Assembly (NCBI RefSeq): GCF_029784165.1
Contig: NC_073696.1
Coordinates: forward strand, 115,436,991-115,500,990
DNA: 64,000 nt
Direction: 5' to 3'
From: Wyeomyia smithii
Lineage: Eukaryota; Arthropoda; Insecta; Diptera; Culicidae
The notes under the pieces are model-generated. The model was not told the DNA's origin and made no database searches. It was given only the letters and a program-made list of their open reading frames with translations. The translations under genes were made by a program, and so were the position numbers. The stretch's first letter is position 1, and each line of letters starts with the position of its first letter. Positions 46,140-57,782 of the stretch are shown here, one piece after another.

Positions 46140-47360
46140 AATATTCCATCAAATTTTTGCATATTTTCAAATCTTTAGGCATGGATTTGCACAATGATAA
46201 TAATTCGTAATTTTAAACCTGCATATTACAGGCTTACCTTTCACATTGGTGAAGTCAAACAAGTATCACACTTAAATTTAATTGCCGAAAACTTAACAAC
46301 TGAGAAATTGGGCGAGGTTTTTCAGCAAGTTTTTTTGAAACTTTAATGTGACAACTGAAGACAGTTACATTTTGAAAGTAAAATTCACTGAAAATGACGA
46401 AAGCAACAAATACTAAGAATCTGTTATCATTAGTATGGCTCAACGACACATTTTTCACTTGAACTAGCGAGGCCAGTGAGAACTGAGGATGGTTGATGGT
46501 GAAGAACACTCAAATACCTACTTATGCGGCAGTTAAACTTACTTCAACGGTCTAAGTAATTTTATGACAACAGCTGCATCGTAACGTAGACATGTTTTTA
46601 ATGATTATGCTAAAGCTTGTTCGTATCGCAGCCCTTTTACCTTTACAAAAGCGAGTATGAGATAATTGTTCGGGCCTCTGCGCTTAGCCTCACGTGTAAA
46701 ATGAAAGTTAACGATAAACCTCTTCGTACGATACACCTAACATCGGTGGAGAATGTATTTTATGAAGCATGCTTAGGCAAAAATTTAAAATTTTATTTGT
46801 TTTGCATAGTAAGCAAGTTTCAGTGTACGAGGAGGCTGCTGCGCAAACAACTCAAATATTTGCTTTCCAGACCGATCACGTAAGTAGCGTTCCAGGCTCA
46901 GGTATTCTCCTGAGGCAAGTGCCAAAGCATTGCCACAGAAACAACGAACTCAAAGATGACCATTCTTGACAATTTTCATATACCTACCTATCCGATTGTT
47001 TTTACATAGCATTGCGTTCTAGGAAAAAGGGTAATCTTCGCAGTACCACAGAATGTGCTAACACACCCGGTTTTGATTGGATTTCTTTTTCAATTGCTGT
47101 GTTACCATTGATATTTACAATGCACAGCCCTTGTTCGGGTTGCTGTTTGCCGTAGTCGTGAATGGGCGAAAAGGCGGCAGAAAATAATTGTCGATAGAAG
47201 GGTAAATATTAGATTAGAGTTTTTGATCACAACTAACTGTTTGCTACAGTTGCACACGCCTTGAACGAATGCGAGCGCTAAATGTTGGGCCGAGCAGTTT
47301 CCTTCCTACTATCAATAAAGATAATAAGATCAATATACTATCTTTGAACATCTGTTCGTG
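46140..47360. other. Intergenic sequence
   Basis: Nothing recognised. Confidence 0.4.
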
Positions 47361-47366
47361 AACGCG

Positions 47367-47835
47367 TATGGCGAAGATAAGCTGTATAAACATCTGTCCT
47401 TTTCAACAGAATGTAAATATGCTACTATCTCTGATTTGGTAGTTTCATATTCATATTCACGTTAGGGTTTAATTAACGTTTATGCTTTCACAGCAAATGA
47501 GATTGAACCCATTACAGGGTTGTCCAAGTTCTGTAAATAGAAAATTATAATGCGCCTCCATCGAACTGCTAACAAATGATATTGTTCTCCTCCAAAATTA
47601 TTGATTGGGAGAATATTGTTTTGATTCAATATTTTGTTTCATTGTATGTTTCACACCTAAAAATATTTAATTTCTATCCTCTATCGCTGAAATTAAAATA
47701 AAATGAAGAAAAAAGTGTCCTTAATATCTTGTGTCTAGTCTAGTCGAACAGTTGATAACTATCTGGAATTTACAATTCAAAATATTTAAATTTCAAGCGA
47801 GAAGGTGAGCACCGTATCATAGTGTGCCAAATGAA
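47367..47835 (+). repeat. ~470-bp direct duplication, copy 1
   Basis: Starts TATGGCGAAGATAAGCTG and ends GTGTGCCAAATGAA. Highly similar along its length to 49603-50083, with small indels. No ORF, no TG...CA ends and no tRNA-like primer site, so not an obvious LTR pair. Confidence 0.85.
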
Positions 47836-49602
47836 AGTGTGCATTATCATACTGAAACATGGGTTGGACAGACTTTTCACATAAATAGTTCTCATGGTGT
47901 AGACCACACATTTCATATATTAAAGAATTAATTCAGACAACCTAAAAAAATCACGATTTTAGGGTTTTTTTAGGTTGCTTGGCATGGAAAACTTTCCCAT
48001 ATACGCGATACGTCAAACTATAGTCCACTCCTTACTATGCCTTGTGCAATCATTTATACGATTAGCATGTTGGCAGAGATAAATGGCTTCAAATTATTTC
48101 ATTTTTGCACTTCTGCACGTTTCAGGATAAGTGCTCTGTTGCAGCTCAGAAGCACTACCGGGTTGACCGAGAAGGAGATAGAATCCAACGATTTGCGTGT
48201 GACTATGGTAAGATTTTGGTACTAGTCATTCATTAAGCATTCATGAACTGAGTAACGTCAAATTTATTAAACGTTCACTGAAGTCAAAATTTTTTTAACT
48301 AGCGAACCATGCGACACCACTAATAACAATAAAAAATGAATAAATATTTAATATGGAACTGTAAACTACGTTTTTTGTTCAACAATACGATTTATGGTTT
48401 CGATAACAAGGAAATTTTTAATCAGTAACATGATTCATTGGGTCATTAAATAGGGTAGATTATTCCAGCAACTTTTAACTTACTAAGAGAGTCCTCATAT
48501 AGGCTACTGAAAACAGACCAGCTTAGCTGATAGTCAGTCAATACCATTATGGAAGTGTGCGATTTATTCCACTAAAATACACCTCTCAGTTCCTATCAAT
48601 TAATAAATGGAGATTAAGGTGCTGCATTTGATAATCCGAATGATAACTAGGCCCTCGGGTTTGAGCAGCAAAACTTATTCCTCTGGCTAAGCACAATTTG
48701 GCATAGTCCCAATTTACATTGTTTCAGGCTCAATTTTCTCAATGTGACTGTTCGCTCTACGGAATATAACGATAAGAATATCAGCTGAGGGTAGAATTTA
48801 TTTCCGCTACGTGCTTCATTAATTAGTAACATGCAGTCATAAATTGGGGAAGTAAAATATTTACAGATGTAACGCAATCGAGTTCAACAGAGCACACGCT
48901 GGTGCCCTATCCGCTCTACGGTATTTTGTTAAGAGTTGAGTTTAAAGGCATGCTGAAACTATCAACAGCAGACGGCTCACGGGAAAGACTTATTTTCTTT
49001 CAGCTGTAATCTTCGTGTCATTAAACACCAACAAAAAATATTTCATTCAGAAAAGTACTGATACTTTTTCTTGGGAGTAGGTTACGACCAAGAATTGACT
49101 GCAAGAGAAAATTAATAATAACATGCCGCTGTTTGTTCGATAAGGCTGGCAGCTTCAAAAATGGGGACTCAAATAAAGCGCAACATTATTATTTATTTGT
49201 TAGCTATCAAATCTCAATGGCCTTATGTCTCTTTGAGCTACCAACTTTGTATAACAACAATACATTTGTTCTGTCTAGCATTTTTTTAACTTTTTCGAGG
49301 GTTCGTAAAATGAAAAAATCTACAACATAATCAAACGCTCTCATGCACGGAGCCATTGATCCTTCATGTTCAAAATTTGTGCGGAGAAAATGGTCAACCA
49401 ATAACTCTAATTAACTATCAGGATTGATCAAACCGTCTCAAATTCGAGAATGAAATGGTTCCACCACGCGTTTAGCAAAACAAATTTTGAAGACGCCAAC
49501 AATCCGCGATGCATAAAATAGCAAATGAACTACCAGAGAATAATATTCCTAAGAAGAATCCCAAGTTACTGGTTTGCGGTATCCCATCAGTTGTTGGACA
49601 CA
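47836..49602. other. Spacer between the ~470-bp direct duplications
   Basis: 1.77 kb, AT-rich, no coding region recognised. Holds a small hairpin at about 47939-47977 (CAACCTAAAAAAA paired with TTTTTTTAGGTTG). Confidence 0.5.
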
Positions 49603-50083
49603 TATGGCGATGATAAGCTGTATAAACATCTGTTCTTTTCAACAGAATATAAATTTACTACAATCTCTGATTTGGTAGTTTCATATTCATATTCACGTTA
49701 GGGTTTAATTAACGTATGTGCTTTTACAGCAAATTAGATTGAACCCATAACAGGGTAGTCCCAGTACTGTTAATAGTAAATCATAATGCGCCTCCATCTA
49801 ACTGCTGACAAATGATATTGTTCTCCTCCAAAACTGGTGATTGTAAAAGTATTGTTTAAATTCAATAAAATATTTTGTTTTGTTGCATGTTCCACACCTA
49901 CAAATATGTGGGACGTTTCTATCCTCTATCGCTTAAATTAAATTAGAATGAAGAAGAAAGTGTCCTCTTTATTCAGTGTCTAATTTAGTGATTCGAACAG
50001 TTAGATGGTAACTACCTTGAATTTACAATTCAAAATATTCAAATTTCAAGCGAGAAGGTGAGGGTCATAGTGTGCCAAATGAA
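49603..50083 (+). repeat. ~480-bp direct duplication, copy 2
   Basis: Starts TATGGCGATGATAAGCTG and ends GTGTGCCAAATGAA; same order as 47367-47835. Divergence is scattered substitutions plus short indels, so the duplication is not recent. Confidence 0.85.
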
Positions 50084-50432
50084 TAGTCCCTTGTTACCTT
50101 GCCTAGCCTTGCGGTATCCCAAATTTGCTTGTGAAAGGAAATGACAAACGCCAGTCTTGTTTCACTTGCATAATTCTGTTGTTTAAGAACCAAATAGTGC
50201 TATGATAAGATTGGCAAAGGACCTGTGGTCATCCACCTATGTCCAGTAAATTCTACCTCAACCTTCACGCGGTGTTGATCGGGATACGAGTAACCCTAGC
50301 GGAGATCGGGTGAAAACTTTTGTCGAATGCTGACCGGGAAGAGGAGCCGTACGCTGCTGTGTCCCCGTGTCAAGGGCAACGTACAACAGCGTATGACCCG
50401 AAGCGGGCTGCTAAATCTTCAAGTGAGGTTCC

Positions 50433-50885
50433 TTGCCAGCTATATCTATCACCGTTGCTATCATTTGTTGTTTGTTTACCGCGCACGACGAAGGAGTACC
50501 GCGATGTGGTAGTAGAGTACTTTCGCGGTATGCAAGTCAGGGGTTCCACATAAACATCCTGCGGTTCCAATGTGCCGCGTTGGTGATGGTTTGGGGGACC
50601 ATATCCAGACGTGGAAAATTTTCACTGGTGGTGGCCGCGTACAATAAGACTGAGGTTCTGGAGAAGATTGTGATCTCGGGACTTCTGAAACTCTACGTTA
50701 AGGATTATTACACCTTTCAACAAGATGGCGCACAGGACCAGACGGAAAATATTGTCCAAGCATGGTGTCGGGAGAATTTCACTAATTTTCACAATAAGAC
50801 TTTGTGGACTTCCAGCTTTTCGGTCCTTAATCCACTGGTCTTTTATGTACGGTCGTACAAGCTAAGCAGAGCGAATATAAAGTGA
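50433..50885 (+). pseudogene. DD37D (maT-like) mariner transposase relic
   Basis: From about 50568: VMVWGTISRRGKFSLVV, FQQDGAQDQTENIVQAWCRE with the second catalytic Asp, then NFHNKTLWTSSFSVLNPL followed by Val where the third Asp should be. I count 37 residues between, so the group is DD37D, with the final Asp replaced by Val. SPDLNP is also degraded (SFSVLNP). Ends LSRANIK and a stop. The first ~45 codons before the match are not family-like. Inactive. Confidence 0.7.
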
Positions 50886-51279
50886 GCACCAATTTAACAA
50901 GCTAATTTCCAATATTTAGAAAAAGATGCTGAACCAGGTGCGTGCCGCGTGCATTTTTTTTTTTTGAAAAACGTCTCAAGCTCGTCATACAACACGAGGT
51001 GGGGGCTCTAGCTCCCAGTTAATATGTCCTAAAGGTTCTCAATAAATATTACCTCAATAAAAATGAACTTAGGAGAATATCTTGAATTTAATTTATTATC
51101 ACATTGTTTTAAGTGTATTCGAACTTATTGAACATCCTGTAGGTATCGCAGCCATAGTAAGGTAGTATATAGATTATGGATTACTACGAACAATCCAGAT
51201 AATATTATGAAACGTAATGATCGTCAGGAACTCATGCGATCGAAAAAGTACAACGGTTTTTGGATACTAGATACTTGGT

Positions 51280-51430
51280 ATTTTACTCAAACCAGCACGC
51301 GCAGGTATCTTGACTCGAGAGCTGCGGAAGATGAATGTTGATGTCGCAGTTATCCAAGAGTTGCGGGAGAACGTGCACTAGGGCAGTAGATACTCTTCAT
51401 TTAAGTACCACATCTACTACAGTGACGGCG
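51280..51430 (+). pseudogene. RTE-like endonuclease N-terminal fragment
   Basis: GILTRELRKMNVDVAVIQEL at about 51307-51366 is the start of an apurinic-type endonuclease, with the catalytic Glu in IQEL. SSFKYHIYYSDGVKTGE follows. Same element family as the RTE-like relics further right. Cut off by the SINE-like segment at about 51437. Confidence 0.6.
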
Positions 51431-51436
51431 TGAAGA

Positions 51437-51545
51437 CAGGGGAGCTCGTAGCCTCACAGTTACAGAGTCCATTTAGTGGATTTATTCTCAGATTCGTCCA
51501 ATTTCCTCACTGTGACCCTTGCTTGGCGCCTAATGAAAAAAAAAT
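51437..51545 (+). mobile_element. SINE-like fragment
   Basis: Shares GGGGAGCTCG and TTTATTCTCAG, and the TTTCCTCAC...CGCCTAAT-type tail followed by an A-run, with 44655-44815. The tRNA-like head is too decayed to show a clear B-box. Probably inserted into the RTE-like relic. Confidence 0.4.
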
Positions 51546-51946
51546 CAGGCTTAAGAAGACCAGTAGAGTTATATGAGCGTCAAAAAGTAGTAAAACTGAA
51601 AAAAAAGAACATAAATTTGGATTGGGAATTTGTTTTTTGTTGATACAAAGTGGTCACAGGATGAAATAATCAACCAATGAAGAATTTCATCCTAAAAATT
51701 ACTGCCCTTTGAAAAAGTGAAATTTAAATAGCTGAAGCATGGTCAAAGCTTCATCGTCCGTACCGCAGCGGGCTTTTATTAGTAACAAGCTGAATGTACC
51801 CGGCCTTACTTGTGTAAAAGTTTCTGTTTTTTCTATCATTTTCTATATTTTTGTATATTTTTTACCAACCTCTCATTTCAAATATTTATTTCTATTTCAG
51901 GTAGAAACTTTTTGTTCGGACAGAAACTCCTGCCTCAGGTGGGGAC

Positions 51947-52200
51947 TGTAAATTGTGAGTGACCAGCTGTGGCCAAAGCGACGCTGGTTTGCGCGCGCTT
52001 ATTTTAAGCTTTGTTTTGGCTCGACAATGCTGCCGTCCGAGAGGCAGCCTATAAAAGCGCTCTCCACAGCAGCGCCAGGGCTCATTCCAGTGAGTCGATA
52101 AACGCCGTCACGCTGCCAGTTTGTAAATAAAATTTAAAATAAATGTACTTAGTATAGTGAAGATTTGAGTTTGTGCCATCGGGTAAAAAAGAAAACTTCT
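51947..52200 (+). promoter_or_regulatory. Promoter/LTR-like GC-richer segment
   Basis: Begins TGTAAATTGTGAGTG, has CCTATAAAAGCGC (TATA box at about 52049) followed ~25-30 nt later by CATTCCAGTGAGTCG (initiator-like), and then AATAAA at about 52126. TATA, initiator and poly(A) signal within ~250 bp is the layout of an LTR, and TG at the start fits. A matching end and target duplication were not found. Solo LTR is my best guess; an ordinary promoter is possible. Confidence 0.35.
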
Positions 52201-53079
52201 CCCTGGGCCTTAATTGCGCATCGTGATGCCAAAGGTCGAAATTAAATACAACGTGGGGCCGTGCGCGATCACTTGTTCATATGCCACATTTTTTGTTTCT
52301 CCATCAGGAGCTGAAGTTAATAAAATAATTATAATAATAAATAATTTGGATGAACTGTTTAAAGAGCATCGAACAGAACAAAAAAAGTATGTACCTTCGA
52401 TTCATTCGGGTTCGTAAAAAGTAAATTCTGGTCTGATCGTGATTTCTTTTTTTTTTCTTCATTCATATACTCTTCTCAACAGTTTCAAATGTTGTTTTTC
52501 TAAGAATTTTAAAGTTATTCACAAATTTGAAACTGAGCTTTGCGATGTGAAAGAAAATTTAAATAAAAATCTGTATGTTTTTTGTCATTACATGAGTTCT
52601 GAAATTATGTTCTTTGTAATCATATCACTAGATTCATTCATTGGAGTTTTTCAAACACTGTTATCCAGTGTTGTATCTGGATCGTATACCACAAAAGATC
52701 AAAACAATGGGGAGCATAGATACTCATAAATGCAAAAACTTAATCATGCAGTGACACGTCCATGAATAGATGCAATCTGAGACGCTAAGCAAAAAATAAA
52801 TTTCAAATCCAAATTTATGTAGGTAACGTCTTCGGCAGAGGCTTACTTTGAGAGGTTTTTGCACAAGACTGCGGCAGAAAACCGGCCGAAGAAAACCACT
52901 ACCGGAGACGTTCGACACCCTTTAATTATTTTTCAGTTTTATTTTTAAATAGTACATAGAATTTTTTTCGCAGACAATCATCATTACTTCCCCAAACTAT
53001 GATTTTAAGAATTTTGTAGTTGAAAAAGCAGGTTTAAAGACCACGAGTCTCCCCTGGTTTGTATTAATCCGAAAAAATA

Positions 53080-53170
53080 AAAATACCGGTCTTTTACCGG
53101 TTTTACCGGTTTTTATTTTTATGAATACCGAAATACCGGTTTTTCGAAAAGTCGGTAATACCGACCACCC
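53080..53170. repeat. ACCGGT motif cluster
   Basis: ATACCGGT, TTACCGGTTTT and related units repeat about eight times in ~90 bp; ACCGGT is self-complementary. It is followed by CCGACCACCCTAGCC. Third member of the short-motif palindromic clusters in this window. Confidence 0.55.
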
Positions 53171-53199
53171 TAGCCTGCAACGACCAATGATAAACACGA

Positions 53200-55445
53200 T
53201 GATGCGATGGAGAAGGTTTAAATATGACACCATGATCGCTCTCGGAACTGCCAATTTGTAGGCACATTTCAGACGTTACAGTCGGTACTTTTCAGACGTT
53301 ACAAAGGTAAGGTCGTTCAAAGGACCGAGGACAACGAGAAAGATACGGTTGAACATCCAGAGGGTAACAACTGAAGGAGTGGTGGCAGAATACTCGCAGA
53401 TAGTTGATGAGCGAGTTGGAGACTTGAACGAACAATGGAGACATATCTAAAGTACGATCGGCAGCCTCGCACTGTGGTGCGAGGGTAAAAGTGCGACAAC
53501 CACGTCCAATGAGTGGTTTGACGCTGAGTGCCAGCGAGCGACAGACGAGAAAACTGCACCGGAGGTCACATGTTTGCTACGGCTATGATATGCAGAGCGG
53601 ATGGAGATATCGAGCAGCTCCATCGCCAGAAGAAACGTCAGCATTACGAGCGTGATCTTAGTACTGGGAGGGTGCCTTCTCCAGGCACGCGAGGAGCTTC
53701 TATAAAAAGATAAATGGAATGAGGAACCGAAACGTCGACTCCTGCATGTGTAACGACAAGGAGGGGAGCTTGTCCTACTGATAAAACAAAGGTAACCAGG
53801 CGTTAGAAATAACATTTTAGTGTGCTGTTGACCGGCGAGGAACACAGAAGCGTCGAACAGAGCAAGAGGAATGCGAGATGAAGAAAGTGAAAGAGCTGAG
53901 AAACTGCGAGGCAGCTCCGAATGACAGTATACTCGCCGAAATCTTCAAAGCGAATAGCTGTATGTGTAATTCATCGAATCATGCTGCGAATGTGGTCTGA
54001 TGAAGGATTGCCGTCGGACTGGCTGGGAGGCGTCATGTGCCCGATCTACAAAAAGGACTCGCATACTGCTCCACAGACTGAGGCCGTTGCAGGAAACTTT
54101 TTTTGACAAATACTAATTTGGTTTTCGAGGAGGACGCTGCATTACGAACCAAATGTTCACCATGCGGCAAATCCTTGCTAAATTTGGGGAATTAACCGTT
54201 ATGTACTCAGCAATTTTAACACCCGTAAGCGCTCGGCAGGGTACCCATATGGTTCTCGTGAATCCGGATGTCAGGGACTATGTTCAAGATCGAAAATCTT
54301 TCCCGGAATGGCCATTTCGGACAACTCATCAGATGGACTCATAATAAATGAAAATCTACTCCTGGAGTGAGTGAATTCATGAATTTCGACAACAATGTTG
54401 TTCGGTTTTATAGACAACTGCACTAATTTCTCATACCGGAACATGATTCCGAAGATCCGGAATCACAGGAACATATTGGGTGTCAGGTTCCTGTCGGTCT
54501 TAAAATATTAAAATAGACAGATAGACCAATCTTTTGACAGGCCAAGGTCGGGAAAATCGGTGAAAAACTGAAAAAGTAAGAAGTAGTTCATTTTGTGGGT
54601 ATCCGGGTTCCCTGTAGAGAACTTATGGGGGCCCTTTCGGCCACCCTGCTGCTATAAACAGTCTGATGTTGGAAAATGGTTTATTTCACTTAGGAAAATT
54701 TAATGAGTCTTAGCTGGCTGAGTTGTGTTCATGTTTTTCAAAGTAATGAAGTCTGAAAGTAATGAAAAGGTATCCGGGTACCCTGCCGAGTACATAACAG
54801 TTCAACTTGAAGCCTCACCATCTGTTCATAGACTTCAGGACAGCGTACGATTCAGTTGAGTGAATTGAGTTGCGGCGGATTACGCTCGAACGTGGTTACA
54901 CATCAAGCGTCAGGGTAAGCGGTGAGATATCGGAAGCTTCCGTGAACCTATTGCTCAACATCGCATTGGAAGGTGCTATAGGGAGGGCTGTCCTGCAGGG
55001 AAGTAGCACCATCATTACGAAGTCTCAAATGCTATTAGGTTTTGCGGACGATATCGGAATCATTAGTATTATCCGTAGAATTATCTGGTGGAAGAGGCCT
55101 CACGAGGGAATCTGCGAGAATAGGGCGTGTCATAAACTTTGTCAAAACCAAGCGCGTTGAGGCTAGTAGAGAGTAAACCACTGCGACCTTTTGTGGTATA
55201 ATTAAGATAGATAATGAGGTTAGCGGTAGGATAAAGAAGCGGATAGCGGCCACGAACATGGTCTTTTATCGATTACATTACCTACGAACGTTCCGTTGCT
55301 TTCTAGCTTGCACAAAACTAGCACTCTATAAAACACTAATCTTCCCGGTGGCTAAGCGTAGAATCTTGCGTTCAATCCTGACGCCAAGGATGGAACTAGA
55401 AAATTGTGTTTGGCGCCGACGCATGAACCATGAAGTGTGCCAGGC
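53200..55445 (+). mobile_element. RTE-like non-LTR relic (copy 2)
   Basis: Read in shifting frames: NEWFDAECQRATDEKTAPEV at ~53505 (linker), IHRIMLRMWSDEGLPSDWLG and VMCPIYKKD at ~53960-54060, MFTMRQILAKFGE at 54153-54195, then after the MITE HHLFIDFRTAYDSV at ~54805-54855 (catalytic block A), LLNIALEGAIGRA, LGFADDIGIIS with the catalytic ADD pair at ~55038, and WRRRMNHEVCQ at ~55411-55443. Several stops and frameshifts. Its right end is cut by the palindromic element at 55446. Confidence 0.78.
54198..54798. mobile_element. ~600-bp MITE inside the RTE-like RT
   Basis: Ends are inverted: GTTATGTACTC plus GGCAGGGTACCC on the left (split by a ~22-bp insertion) and GGGTACCCTGCCGAGTACAT with AAC on the right. 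It separates RQILAKFGE from NLKPHHLFIDF, two parts that are adjacent in this RT family, so the insertion point is placed within a codon or two. No ORF. Superfamily not assigned. Confidence 0.7.
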
Positions 55446-57339
55446 CACAGTGTTTTATTTTGCTCTTTTCGTGCGCAAAATTAATAACTTATTTAAATTA
55501 GATTTTAGTGATATACTTTATTCGGAAAAGTTTCTATGTATTTTATGGTGCTTCTTCTAGAAAGTACGATTTAGTGATTAATTCACCTAGAAGTGATATG
55601 GAAAATTTATTTTTTCAGGACAGTGAGATAGACAGCTAGTGTCTTCGAAAAAGTTAAGGCAAATGGTTTTACTAGTAACTTTGTGGAAGATGTCGGATTT
55701 ATATGTTGAAAAGATATAAAAAGTTTAATATGCAAAGTTCACTCAAATCATAATTTTAAATATAAATTTTCTCCTGGATTTTCTACATATTTTATACCTC
55801 CTACAAAATTATTAGCCAAATAGAAATACGTATTTTTGCTGAGCATTTGATCTAGCTATGATTCAAAATAAAAAAGTTATTCAACCATTAACGGTTTTTC
55901 AAGGGTTAGTTTAAATTCAAATTACTCAGCCGTACGCAAAAATACGCAGATAACTTTTTGATGTTCTGAAAGCACGTCTATTTTACTTTCAAAAGAATAT
56001 AAAATCATTTGTCTAATAAAGTCTTTTCGATTGTTTCAGAGAAAAAAATCTTTTGCATGAAAATTCTAACTTTATCAAATAACTTTGTTATATCTAAATA
56101 CAGCGTTTTACAATCTTCAGCAAAAATATAAATCCAATAAAATCGCGTAATTTCTTAGGAGGTCATAAAAATGTAGAAAATCATGGGAAAAAGTTAGAAT
56201 GGAAAATCTGAATTTTTGATCAAACGACGCGTCGTCTAAAGTCAATCAAAAATCGTATTAAAAATATATACGAAACATAAGAGTAGAAATATAAACTAAC
56301 TAAATTTTTCTCTTCTTAATGATGTGAAGCGATTCTGCTAAGATACTCGAATTTTTTTTCCAATTCTTCCGAGTTATTTCTTTTTTTGTCTTTTTTCTCC
56401 CGCGACTCAACCGAGAATTTTTTTGAAATTATCAACAGTTAATTTATACCTTCATTACAACAGCCGCTTCTAAGAATTCCAGAAACTTCATAAACTCTAC
56501 AAGGAAATTTAAAACAACCGATGAAGAAGACAGCAAAGATGACAATTAACTGTGACTAAAAATTCATATTTTTCATTATAATTCTTTCCCATGATTTTCT
56601 ATATTTTTATGACCTTCTAAAAAATTACGCGATTTTATTGGATTTATATTTTTACTGAAGATTGTAAAACGCTATATTTAGAAATAACAAAGTTATTTGA
56701 TAAAGTTAGAATTTTCATGCAAAAGATTTTTTTTTATTGAAACAATTGAAAAGACTTTATTAGACAAATGATTTTATATTCTTTTGGAAGTAGTATAAAC
56801 GGGCTTTCAGAACATCAAAAATTCATCTGCGTATTTTTGCGTACGGCTAAGTAATTTGAAGTTAAACTAACCCTTGAAAAACCGTTAATGGTTGAATAAC
56901 TTTTTAATTTTGAATCGTAGCTAGATCAAATATTCAGCAAAAATGTGTATTTCTGTTTGGCTCATAATTTTCTAGAAGGTATAAAATATGTAAAAAATCC
57001 AGGAAAAAAGTTATATTTAAAATTAAGATTTGAGTGAACTTTGCATATAAAACTTTTTATATATTTTTTAACATAAGAGATAGAAATCCGACATCTTCGA
57101 CAAAGTTACTAGTAAAACCATTTGCCACAACTTTTTCGAAGACACTAGCTGTCTATCTCACTGTCCTGAAAAAATAAATTTTCCATATCACTTCTAGGTG
57201 AATCAATCACTAAATCGTACATTCTAAAAGAAGCACAATTAAATACATAGAAACTTTTCCGAATAAAATATATCACTAAAATCGAATTTGAAGACGCTAT
57301 TAATTTTGCGCATGAAATCAGCAAAATAAAACACTGTGG
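55446..57339. mobile_element. 1.9-kb giant palindromic foldback element with CACAGTG termini
   Basis: Left arm (55446 to about 56218) and right arm (about 56557-57339) are inverted copies, with a ~338-bp unique centre. Ends: CACAGTGTTTTATTTTGCT and its complement AGCAAAATAAAACACTGTG. The heptamer CACAGTG is the same as in the element at 27500. The arms also share an internal block (TTAACATAAGAGATAGAA...CAAAGTT) with that element. No target duplication: flanking five bases are CAGGC and GAGCG. Both flanks are RTE-like relics that are not collinear, so the locus was rearranged. The 197-codon open stretch on minus (57145-57738) straddles the element edge and is incidental. Confidence 0.85.
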
Positions 57340-57782
57340 AGCGTGGGAGTTACCGTGGTGTTGGTGCTGAGGTGGAGACAGATGGGGAACGATTTGAAGT
57401 GGTTGACGAATTCGTTTATCTTTGTACGCTTGTGATATATGACAACGATATGAATCGTGAAGTGAAACGACGAGTTGCAGCTGCGAACAGGGCCTTCTAC
57501 GGACTACGTAACCAGCTAAGGTCCCGTAGTTTGCAAACCCACACAAAACTAGCGCTGTATAGAACGCTGATACTCCCGGTGGCCCTTTACGGACATGAAG
57601 CATTGATGCTGAAGGAAGCTGATCGACGAGTGCTCGGAGTTTTTGAGCGTAAAGTTCTGCGATCGGTACTTGGCGGTAAATTGGAAGGTGGAGTGTGGCG
57701 CAGGCGCGAGAATCACGAGTTGTACCAGGTATACACACATGCTATTATAGTGAAAGCAGGCTTCAATGGGCTGGGTATGTAG
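57336..57782 (+). pseudogene. RTE-like ORF2 C-terminal region (frame 1)
   Basis: About 148 codons holding the segment after the RT catalytic block (VVDEFVYL...YRTLILPVALYGHE...LGVFERKVLR). The first one or two codons lie in the palindrome end. The downstream part continues in the frame open at 57695-57988. Confidence 0.65.

Noticed and set aside
47367..50083. LTR pair interpretation of the ~470-bp direct repeats
   Set aside because: No TG...CA ends, no primer-binding site, no gag/pol traces in the 1.77-kb spacer.
57145..57738. 197-codon open stretch on minus
   Set aside because: It straddles the palindrome end and the antisense of the RTE-like ORF2; no protein-like features. A by-product of repeat sequence.
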